A stretch of 64,000 bases of DNA from SHVO01 sp964576515 (GTDB lineage: Bacteria; Pseudomonadota; Alphaproteobacteria; Rhodospirillales; Rhodospirillaceae), in the NCBI GenBank assembly GCA_964576515.1, contig CAZNUW010000008.1:1-64000 (forward strand). The letters run 5' to 3'. The notes below the pieces were generated by a model that was not told where the DNA came from, made no database searches, and was given only the letters and a program-made list of their open reading frames with translations. Numbering within the stretch: the stretch's first letter is position 1; the number at the start of each line of letters is the position of its first letter. The translations under genes were made by a program, and so were the position numbers. This document shows positions 43,877 through 50,934 of the stretch, piece after piece.

Positions 43877-45943
43877 ATGTCAGATCGCAATGCGAGAACC
43901 ATGAGCACCACCAAGGGCACACGATGCATTGCCCTGGTCGGTCCCCAATCCAGCGGCAAGACCACACTGATCGAGAGCATGATGGTCGCCGCCGGCTCCA
44001 TCCCGAAACGCGGAAATATCGGCGGCGGAACAATGGTCAGTGACGCAAGCCCCGAAGCGCGAAACCGGCAGATGTCGACCGAAGTGACGCCCGTGCGATT
44101 TTCGTACCTCGGAGACGACTGGGTCGTGCTCGATTGCCCCGGCGCGGTCGATCTCGTTCAGGATGCGCAACAATCGATGTTGATCTCCGACGCAGTGGTG
44201 GTGGTCGCCGACCCGGACGAAACACGGATGCTGGCGCTAGGCCCTCTCTTGCGCTTCCTCGACACTCACAAGATCCCCCACTTCCTTTTCATCAATAAGA
44301 TCGACGCGGACGTAAGCGGCGTTCAGGACCTTCTGGCCGCCGCGCAACGCCAATCCGCACGCCCCCTCGTGTTGCGCCACGCGGCCATCACAGAAAGCGG
44401 GCACATCACGGGATATGTCGATCTGGTCGCTGAACGCGCGTATCACTACATAGACGACAAGGCGTCCGAACGTATTCCCATGGACGGGGTCGCGGATGTA
44501 TCGCTCGCGGATGCGCGCCGCCTGCTTCTGGAAAAACTTTCGGACTTCGACGATGCGTTGCTCGAGAAACTTCTCGAAGACGCCGTTCCGGACCGGACGG
44601 AAGTGTACCGCCACCTGACGCGCGAGATGCAAGAAGACTTGATCGTACCGGTCATGATTGGATCGGCCGAACATGGCCACGGCGTCCGCCGTCTGTTGAA
44701 AGCCCTCCGTCACGAGGTGCCCGCAGCCCGCGCGACCGCCGACCGGCTGGGCATTCCCGAGGACGCGCTCGTCGCGCAAATCTTCAAGACGCTTTATGCC
44801 CCGCACGTCGGCAAACTATCCCTCACGCGTGTCTGGCGCGGCACGCTGAAGGACGGCGACGTCCTGGCCGGGGTCCGGATTACCAATATGCAAGAGGCCA
44901 CGGAACCCAAACAGGCCAAGGCGGGCAAACTTCCCGTCGTGCCGGAAGGCGGCATCGTGGCGCTGAGTAAGTTCGACGCCGGTAAAGCGGGGTCCGTACT
45001 GACGGAAGCGAGCGCGTCGGCGCCGAAGATCTGGCCACAACCGCCCCCGGCCCTTTTCACCGTGGCGCTTGCGGCCAAAGACCGCAAGGACGACGTCAAG
45101 CTCGGTGAAGCCTTGCGCAAGATCTGCGAGGAAGACCCCTCCCTCAACCTGGATCATATGACGGAAACATCGGAGTTGCTTTTGCGCGGACAGGGCGATG
45201 TCCACCTCAACATCGCATTGGAGCGGTTGAAGCGGAAATTCGACCTGACCGTGGCGACGCACGCGCCGCAAGTCCCTTATCGTGAAACCATCAGGAAGGG
45301 CATCACCCATCACGCGCGTCATAAGCGCCAATCCGGAGGCCATGGGCAATTCGCCGACATCCGGGTCGAGATCAAGCCCTTGCCGCGCGGGTCGGGCTTC
45401 GTATTCACCGACAGCATCGTCGGCGGCGTTGTGCCGAAGAATTTCATCCCCGCGGTCGAGGCCGGGTTGAAGGATAACACCGCCCACGGTCCGCTTGGAT
45501 TCAACGTCGTCGACATCAATGTACGCCTATACGACGGGCAGTATCATAGCGTCGACAGTTCGGATCAGGCGTTCCGCACAGCGGGGCGCCTTGCGATGAC
45601 GGAAGCGCTACCGCAATGCGAGCCCGTACTGCTCGAACCCATCTGCGACGTCAAAATCTACATGCCGACCGAATTCACTTCGCGCGTACAACGCACGATC
45701 ACGCAAAGGCGCGCGCAGATCCTGGGATTCAACGCCCGCGAGGGATGGGACGGCTGGGAAGAAATCCACGTCAATATGCCGGAAGCCGCGATGCAGGATC
45801 TCATCACTGAAATCCGTTCGATCACGCAAGGCATCGGCACCTTCGAGTCCGCATTCAGTCATTATCAAGAGCTGATCGGACGGGACGCTGAGCGGGTCGT
45901 GCAAACCCGGAAGCAGACCATGGGCGCCGGCGCCCATCACTGA
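43877..45943 (+). CDS. EF-G-like translational GTPase paralogue
   Basis: 688 residues with the five-domain EF-G layout. The P-loop is GPQSSGKTTL (22-31), G4 is FINKID, and domain IV carries the GGHGQFADIRVEIKP and GFVFTDSIVGGVVPKNFIPAVE blocks. The G3 motif reads DCPGAVD where EF-G and EF-Tu have DTPGH/DCPGH, so the catalytic histidine is absent. It belongs to the EF-G-like paralogues of alphaproteobacteria, distinct from the str-operon FusA, with unknown role. AGGGAGG before 43877 sets the start after the terminator. It is probably slow in GTP hydrolysis. Confidence 0.88.
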   Translation: MSDRNARTMSTTKGTRCIALVGPQSSGKTTLIESMMVAAGSIPKRGNIGGGTMVSDASPEARNRQMSTEVTPVRFSYLGDDWVVLDCPGAVDLVQDAQQSMLISDAVVVVADPDETRMLALGPLLRFLDTHKIPHFLFINKIDADVSGVQDLLAAAQRQSARPLVLRHAAITESGHITGYVDLVAERAYHYIDDKASERIPMDGVADVSLADARRLLLEKLSDFDDALLEKLLEDAVPDRTEVYRHLTREMQEDLIVPVMIGSAEHGHGVRRLLKALRHEVPAARATADRLGIPEDALVAQIFKTLYAPHVGKLSLTRVWRGTLKDGDVLAGVRITNMQEATEPKQAKAGKLPVVPEGGIVALSKFDAGKAGSVLTEASASAPKIWPQPPPALFTVALAAKDRKDDVKLGEALRKICEEDPSLNLDHMTETSELLLRGQGDVHLNIALERLKRKFDLTVATHAPQVPYRETIRKGITHHARHKRQSGGHGQFADIRVEIKPLPRGSGFVFTDSIVGGVVPKNFIPAVEAGLKDNTAHGPLGFNVVDINVRLYDGQYHSVDSSDQAFRTAGRLAMTEALPQCEPVLLEPICDVKIYMPTEFTSRVQRTITQRRAQILGFNAREGWDGWEEIHVNMPEAAMQDLITEIRSITQGIGTFESAFSHYQELIGRDAERVVQTRKQTMGAGAHH

Positions 45944-45965
45944 CGATACTGCGCTATTTTCGGCA

Positions 45966-46003
45966 GCGCGGCGGTAAATTAAAGACCGCCGCGCTTCTTT
46001 TTT
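45966..46003 (+). terminator. intrinsic terminator of the EF-G-like gene
   Basis: GCGCGGCGGT (45966-45975) pairs with ACCGCCGCGC (45985-45994), followed by TTCTTTTTTG. It lies 22 bases after the stop codon. Confidence 0.88.
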
Positions 46004-46058
46004 GCCGTTTTTCAGACGTTATATCAGCCCCATAACAGCGCCCTTGGTGTAGGATAAG

Positions 46059-46304
46059 ATGACGTTTCGCCAAAAGATAAGGACCGTCAAAGAAAAGGTG
46101 ATGCACCTTCCGAAGCCGGTGCGGATCGTCGTCGGGATTCTCTTCGTCCTGTTCGGACTTGTGGGCTTTCTGCCGGTCCTGGGCTTTTGGATGGTTCCGG
46201 TAGGTCTCGGTATCCTTGCGATCGACATTCCGGTTGTCAGGAGATTTGTTCATCGGGTCGTGACCGCGTTCAATCAATGGCGGCGCAAGCGGCGGGGAAA
46301 ATGA
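46059..46304 (+). CDS. small inner-membrane protein (PGPGW-like)
   Basis: 81 residues. A basic amphipathic N-terminus (FRQKIRTVKEKVMHLPKP) is followed by two closely spaced membrane helices with a proline/glycine turn (IVVGILFVLFGLVGFLPVLG and FWMVPVGLGILAI) and a basic tail (RRKRRGK). This is the shape of the PGPGW family, although the PGPG core is not exact. The stop overlaps the ATG of the next gene (ATGA), so it is translationally coupled to a TAXI-like lipoprotein. Function unknown. Confidence 0.65.
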   Translation: MTFRQKIRTVKEKVMHLPKPVRIVVGILFVLFGLVGFLPVLGFWMVPVGLGILAIDIPVVRRFVHRVVTAFNQWRRKRRGK

Positions 46305-47794
46305 AGGGTCTGCGTTTCGGTCTGGCAGTAAGCCTCGTTGCGGCGCTTGGCGCCTGCACGCGCGCGCCTACCGAGGACGCCTTGAAGACAGACCTGCAGC
46401 AAATGCTGGAAACGAATTTCGCGCCCGGCCTGTTGGAGGTCGTGTCGGCGCGCCGCGCGAACGACTTTCCCTTTGTCGCGCCCGGCGAAAACGTCCGCGT
46501 CCGCTATGACGCAACGTTGCGCCTCAAGCGCGACCACCGTTTCGGCGCGTGGGACCAGATCAACATCGGCATCCTGTCTTCATTGCTTGACGCCAAGCCT
46601 GAAGATATCGAGGGCGTGAAAGCCGACGGCAACACGGCCGGCGACGCCATCACCCTGCGCGGACGGATGGCCTATCTTGCGACGCGCGGCGTGCTCGTGC
46701 CCAATGTACGCCCCCCCGCCGCCGAGAAAGCGGATGTGGGCGGCTTCGTGCTGATCGCGAACATCGAGGATGCCCTGGCGCGGCGCTGGGCGTCCGTGAA
46801 CGAAAGCGTGCGCGCGTCGCGCCTGGGCCTCATGCTCGACGAATGGAACGATGCGCAAAAGTCCGTCGCGAGCCGCAGCGCCCGCGAGAGCGGCGGCTTC
46901 GCCATTGCCACAGGTGTCGAGGGCAGCGTTTATTGGCGGATCGGCCATGCGGCGGAAGCCGCCGCGCGCAATGCGGACCTCGCGTTTGAGAACGTCGCCG
47001 TTTCGGACGAACAAGAAGCGCTCGATTTCCTGCGCGACGGCCGCGCGAGCGCCGTCGTGATTCGCAATACGGAAGCGGCCATGGCGCTCGGCGGCGCCTC
47101 ACCATACGACGCCAGCGGTCCTTATCACCTGACCGCGTTGGCGGCGCTGTATCCGGAACCCGTGCACGTCGTGGTCAAAGCCGACAGCCAACTGGGATCA
47201 CCCGCGGACCTGTACGGCAAACATGTCGGCGTCGCCGGCACGGCTCGTGTCGACGCGCTGGAAGCGGAAGCAATCTTGCGCGGTCACGGCATTCCGCTGG
47301 CGCAACTCGCCGCGCCGTTGGCGGCCGTGCCCGCCGCCGACGCCCTCGACCACCTGGAGGCCGGGGCCTTCGACGCCTTGATCATCACCTCCCCCCTGCC
47401 CGACGCCGCGCTGCGGGCCTTCGCCGCCCGCCGGCCTGTCCGCCTGCTTCCCTTCGACGGCGACGCCATTGCTTTCTTGACCAGCGGCCTGGCCAACTAC
47501 GTCGCGATCACGATCCCCGCGCACGCTTATCCCGGCCAGACCCGCCCCTTGGCCGCCGTCGCAGCCGTCGCAATGCTGGTTTCGGTCGATACCGTGCCCG
47601 AGAAGGAAGCCGCCGGACTTCTCGACCTTATGCTGGCGCGTACCGATTACCTGACCGAAGGCAGCCTCACAGGGCTGATGATTGGCCGAAACGACGCCAA
47701 ACGGGCTATGACGCTGCCCTGGCACCCTGGCGCCACGGCGTTTTTCGAGGCGTCAACGAAAGACCCCGCGCTCCTTAATCCCCGCGCGCCTTAG
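46301..47794 (+). CDS. TAXI-type solute-binding lipoprotein
   Basis: 497 residues. The signal peptide GLRFGLAVSLVAALGAC ends in a lipobox. An N-terminal domain of about 170 residues (TNFAPGLLEVVSARRAND onward) resembles no transport family I know. The C-terminal 300 residues follow the TAXI TRAP solute-binding pattern: VHVVVKADSQLGSPADLYGKH, LEAGAFDALIITSPLPDAAL, and the closing MTLPWHPGATAFF. TAXI proteins usually serve a fused TRAP permease. None is nearby, and the partner is instead a tiny membrane protein coupled by ATGA. The ligand is unknown. Confidence 0.72.
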   Translation: MKGLRFGLAVSLVAALGACTRAPTEDALKTDLQQMLETNFAPGLLEVVSARRANDFPFVAPGENVRVRYDATLRLKRDHRFGAWDQINIGILSSLLDAKPEDIEGVKADGNTAGDAITLRGRMAYLATRGVLVPNVRPPAAEKADVGGFVLIANIEDALARRWASVNESVRASRLGLMLDEWNDAQKSVASRSARESGGFAIATGVEGSVYWRIGHAAEAAARNADLAFENVAVSDEQEALDFLRDGRASAVVIRNTEAAMALGGASPYDASGPYHLTALAALYPEPVHVVVKADSQLGSPADLYGKHVGVAGTARVDALEAEAILRGHGIPLAQLAAPLAAVPAADALDHLEAGAFDALIITSPLPDAALRAFAARRPVRLLPFDGDAIAFLTSGLANYVAITIPAHAYPGQTRPLAAVAAVAMLVSVDTVPEKEAAGLLDLMLARTDYLTEGSLTGLMIGRNDAKRAMTLPWHPGATAFFEASTKDPALLNPRAP

Positions 47795-48123
47795 GGATGG
47801 TAGACCCTCGCGGTTGCTTGTCTTGCGCATATTAAACGCGCAGTTGTTGCATATTTTTTACGCTTATTTTTTATATGCCTAATTATTAGGCTAATGCCGC
47901 GCAGAAGAATATGATTAGTCATATTTTTCAAGCCTCTCCAACCCCTTGGATTCCCCATTGAATCTCTGGCACTGCGGCAAATTTGCTGCACCGCACAAAT
48001 CTGGCATGACCCTTGCAATGATGGGGAACGGGCCAACGCCCGACGGACGCGGTGAAGACACAAGGACAGTGTCGCAAAACACCAAAGCCGCCTCCGGAGA
48101 TCAAACTTGCAGAGGGGATACCA
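47795..48123. other. AT-rich regulatory region upstream of torF-amtB-glnK
   Basis: These 329 bases hold no gene. From upstream to downstream they contain a perfect odd palindrome GCCTAATTATTAGGC (47877-47891), a hairpin AATATGA/TCATATT (47908-47925), a near-palindrome around GGCAAATTTGC, a half NtrC-like TGCACC, and the sigma-54 promoter at 48002. The AT content contrasts sharply with the flanking genes. Confidence 0.6.
48002..48017 (+). promoter_or_regulatory. sigma-54 (RpoN) promoter of torF
   Basis: TGGCATGACCCTTGCA matches the -24/-12 consensus TGGCAC-N5-TTGCA: GG at 48003-48004 and GC at 48015-48016 are separated by exactly ten bases. It lies about 107 bases before the torF start. Sigma-54 control fits a porin linked to ammonium uptake genes and implies activation by NtrC under nitrogen limitation. 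Confidence 0.82.
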
Positions 48124-48825
48124 ATGAACATCAAACTTGTCGGCGCGCTCGGTGCGGCTCTCGCGTTCACGGCGCCGAACATCGCCGCCGCTCAGGACAG
48201 CGCGCTCCCGGGCACCTTTACCGGCAACGTCGCGCTCACCAGCGACTATGTCTTCCGCGGCATCACGCAGACCAATGAAGACTTCGCCGTGCAAGGCGGC
48301 CTCGATTGGGACAGCGGCGCGGGCTTCTACCTCGGCACCTGGGCGTCTTCCCTGGAGTTCGGCGACGACGCGAGCCTCGAACTCGACCTGTACGGCGGCT
48401 ACCGCGGCGCGGTCGAGAACTTCACCTATGACGTCGGCTTCCTTTACTACATGTATCCGGGCGCCTCGGCCCCGGGTTACGATTTTTGGGAAGTGTACGG
48501 CAAAGCCGGCTACAACTTCGGCCCGATGGCGGCGACGGTCGGCATCAACTACACACCCGACAACTTCGGCGCCACGAACAACGACTCCAGCGTCTATTAC
48601 AGCGGCGTCCTGAGCGCCCCGATCGGCGACATGTTCGCGATCTCGGCCGGCGTCGGCTACTCGGCGCTTGAAGGCGTGAAGAACTACGCCGACTGGAACC
48701 TCGGCGCGACGTTGAACGTGCCGGACTGGTTCGCGCTCGACCTTCGTTACTACGACACCGACCTTCACTCCGCCGGTCGTCTCTCCGACGACCGCTTCGT
48801 GGTGAAGATCTCTCGCGCCTTCTAA
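48124..48825 (+). CDS. TorF-family putative porin (TIGR02001)
   Basis: 233 residues with a 23-residue signal peptide (cleavage after AAA of IAAAQD). The mature protein opens GNVALTSDYVFRGITQTNEDFAVQGGLDW, the FRG-S/I-Q signature of this outer-membrane family, and ends in RFVVKISRAF with the C-terminal Phe of beta-barrels. Alternating aromatic strands run throughout. It is expected to form a small outer-membrane channel. Its sigma-54 promoter and position before amtB suggest passage of nitrogen compounds. A terminator hairpin lies between it and amtB. Confidence 0.85.
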   Translation: MNIKLVGALGAALAFTAPNIAAAQDSALPGTFTGNVALTSDYVFRGITQTNEDFAVQGGLDWDSGAGFYLGTWASSLEFGDDASLELDLYGGYRGAVENFTYDVGFLYYMYPGASAPGYDFWEVYGKAGYNFGPMAATVGINYTPDNFGATNNDSSVYYSGVLSAPIGDMFAISAGVGYSALEGVKNYADWNLGATLNVPDWFALDLRYYDTDLHSAGRLSDDRFVVKISRAF

Positions 48826-48835
48826 CTTGCCAACG

Positions 48836-48867
48836 GTGCCGCGGCCTCAAAGCCGCGGCACTTTTTC
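48836..48867 (+). terminator. terminator or attenuating hairpin between torF and amtB
   Basis: GTGCCGCGGC (48836-48845) pairs with GCCGCGGCAC (48852-48861), followed by TTTTT. It should reduce readthrough from the sigma-54 promoter so that porin mRNA exceeds amtB mRNA, unless amtB has its own promoter. Confidence 0.82.
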
Positions 48868-48901
48868 TGACGTCTAACGACCCAACTGGGGGAACAACCA
48901 C

Positions 48902-50311
48902 ATGAAACGTTTGAGGACTTCGATAACTGCAATGCTGTGGGCCGCAGTGTTCGCGTTGACGCTGGCCGCTCCTGTCGTCTCTCCGGCATTCGCGCAAGAC
49001 GCCGCTCCGGCGGCCGAAGCGACGGCCGAGCCTGAAGCCGCCGCGCCAGCGGAAGCCGCTCCGGCCGCGCCTGAAGCCGCGCCGGCCGAAGAAGAAGAGG
49101 CGCCGCCGACGATCGATTCCGGCGACACCGCGTGGATGCTCACGTCCACGCTGCTCGTCCTCATGATGACCATCCCCGGGGTCGCGCTTTTCTACGGCGG
49201 CATGGTCCGCAAGAAAAACGTGCTGGCGACGGTGATGCAGAGCTTCGCCATCACCTGCTTGATCTCGGTCATCTGGATGGTGGCGGGATACAGCCTCGCA
49301 TTCGGCCCGGGCAACGCCTACATCGGCGACCTGAGCAAACTGTTCCTGGCGGGCGTGGGGATGGATTCCATCTCCTACACGATGCCTGAAACCGTGTTCA
49401 TCACCTTCCAGATGACCTTCGCGATCATCACCCCGGCGCTGCTCGTCGGCGCCGTGGCCGACCGCATGAAGTTCTCGGCGATGGTGATCTTCATCACGGT
49501 GTGGAGCCTGGTCGTTTACGCGCCCATCTGCCACTGGGTGTGGGGCGGCGGCTTCCTCGGCACCGCCGGCGTCCTCGACTTCGCGGGCGGCACGGTCGTG
49601 CACATCAACTCGGGCGTCGCGGGCCTCGTTGCCGCACTCGTCCTCGGCAAGCGCGTCGGTTACGGCACCGAGCCGCTGCCGCCGCACAACCTGGTGCTCA
49701 GCGTCATCGGCGCTTCGCTCCTGTGGGTCGGCTGGTTCGGCTTCAACGCCGGTTCCGCCGTCGCCGCGGGCGCCGGCGCGGGCATGGCCATGCTGGTCAC
49801 GCAGATCGCCGCGGCCGCAGCCGGTCTCTCGTGGATGTTCGTCGAATGGGCCTTCAAGGGTAAGCCCTCGGTCCTCGGCATCATCTCGGGCGCTGTCGGC
49901 GGTCTCGTCGCCATCACTCCGGCGGCCGGCTTCGTCGATCCGATGGGCGGTCTCATCATCGGCCTGATCGCCGGCGTTGGCTGCTACATCGGCGCCACCT
50001 CGCTCAAGCACGCCCTCGGTTACGACGACAGCCTGGATGTCTTCGGCATCCACGGTATCGGCGGCATCATCGGCGCGATCCTAACCGGCGTGTTCGCTCG
50101 TGAAGCGTTCGGCGGCAAGACCGGCCTGATCGAAGGCAACGGCGGCCAGGTGCTGCTGCAGCTCTACGGCATCGGTGTCACGATCGTGTTCACCGCTATT
50201 GCTACCTTCATCATCCTCAAGGTCGTGGACATGATCGTCGGTCTGCGCGTTGAGAAAGACGAAGAGCGCGAAGGGTTGGATCTCGTCCTCCACGGTGAGG
50301 TCGTGAACTAA
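48902..50311 (+). CDS. amtB: ammonium transporter AmtB
   Basis: 469 residues. A signal peptide (about 1-31) is followed by a low-complexity Ala/Pro/Glu segment (about 32-69) and eleven membrane helices starting at DTAWMLTSTLLVLMMTIPGV. Conserved Amt features are FYGGMVRKKN, the pore His in NSGVAGLVAALVLGKR (preceded by VVHI), LLWVGWFGFNAGSA and FGIHGIGGIIGAILTGVFA with the second pore His. It conducts ammonium/ammonia and is blocked by P-II. glnK follows, which is the reverse of the common glnK-amtB order. Confidence 0.95.
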   Translation: MKRLRTSITAMLWAAVFALTLAAPVVSPAFAQDAAPAAEATAEPEAAAPAEAAPAAPEAAPAEEEEAPPTIDSGDTAWMLTSTLLVLMMTIPGVALFYGGMVRKKNVLATVMQSFAITCLISVIWMVAGYSLAFGPGNAYIGDLSKLFLAGVGMDSISYTMPETVFITFQMTFAIITPALLVGAVADRMKFSAMVIFITVWSLVVYAPICHWVWGGGFLGTAGVLDFAGGTVVHINSGVAGLVAALVLGKRVGYGTEPLPPHNLVLSVIGASLLWVGWFGFNAGSAVAAGAGAGMAMLVTQIAAAAAGLSWMFVEWAFKGKPSVLGIISGAVGGLVAITPAAGFVDPMGGLIIGLIAGVGCYIGATSLKHALGYDDSLDVFGIHGIGGIIGAILTGVFAREAFGGKTGLIEGNGGQVLLQLYGIGVTIVFTAIATFIILKVVDMIVGLRVEKDEEREGLDLVLHGEVVN

Positions 50312-50343
50312 CCCATAGGGGAAGCGGGGACGCGCTCGACAGA

Positions 50344-50380
50344 GTTCGCCACATTCGGGTTCACCCCCGGTGTGGCGAAC
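50344..50380. repeat. intercistronic stem-loop between amtB and glnK
   Basis: GTTCGCCACA (50344-50353) pairs with TGTGGCGAAC (50371-50380) around a 17-base loop. No T-run follows. A second hairpin, GCGGG/CCCGC, lies near 50473-50490. These may set the ratio of amtB to glnK mRNA by stability or partial termination. Confidence 0.55.
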
Positions 50381-50520
50381 TTCTCCCCCTCGCCCCGATG
50401 GTGATAAAGTGAGTCGGTCGGCGGTAGTTCGTTCCACCCGATCAGACCCATGGGTTCGCAAGGCAATAGTTCGCGGGATTTCACCCGCGGTGACCGGTAC
50501 ATCCGAACAGGAGACCAGAG

Positions 50521-50859
50521 ATGAAAAAGATCGAAGCCATTATCCGGCCCTTCAAGCTGGATGACGTGAAGAAGGCGCTGAACGAAATCGGCGTGCAGGG
50601 TTTGACGGTGCTGGAAGTGAAGGGTTTTGGCCGTCAGAAAGGCCACACCGAACTTTATCGCGGCGCCGAGTACGTGGTTGACCTCGTGCCGAAGGTGAAG
50701 ATCGACGTGGTGGTGGACGACGCGCAGGTCGAACCGGCCATCGAAGCGATCCGCACCGCGGCGCAAAGCGGCAAGATCGGCGACGGCAAGATTTTCGTGT
50801 CGCCAATCAGCGAAGTCGTTCGTATCCGTACAGGCGAGCGCGGCGCCAGCGCCATCTAA
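50521..50859 (+). CDS. glnK: nitrogen regulatory protein P-II
   Basis: 112 residues, exact P-II length. Both PROSITE-type blocks are present: the T-loop with uridylylated Tyr51 (YRGAEYVVDLVPK) and the C-terminal DGKIFVSPISEVVRIRTGERG. It senses 2-oxoglutarate and ATP/ADP, and when deuridylylated blocks AmtB. Linkage to amtB indicates the GlnK role rather than GlnB. AGGAG-type spacing (GGAGACCAGAG) precedes the ATG. A terminator follows. Confidence 0.95.
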   Translation: MKKIEAIIRPFKLDDVKKALNEIGVQGLTVLEVKGFGRQKGHTELYRGAEYVVDLVPKVKIDVVVDDAQVEPAIEAIRTAAQSGKIGDGKIFVSPISEVVRIRTGERGASAI

Positions 50860-50892
50860 GAAATACTCGTAGGCCTCCCAGGCCTCACCTAG

Positions 50893-50930
50893 AGCCGGCC
50901 AGGGTCCTCCCCCCTGCGCCGGCTTTTTTC
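50893..50930 (+). terminator. intrinsic terminator of glnK
   Basis: AGCCGGC and GCCGGCT enclose a pyrimidine-rich loop and are followed by TTTTTC. It ends the torF-amtB-glnK region just before the convergent allophanate hydrolase gene. Confidence 0.82.
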
Positions 50931-50934
50931 TCGG

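Noticed and set aside
48545..50053. 502-codon open frame on the - strand across torF and amtB
   Set aside because: Composed of low-complexity Asp/Glu/His/Arg arising from the opposite reading of membrane-protein codons.
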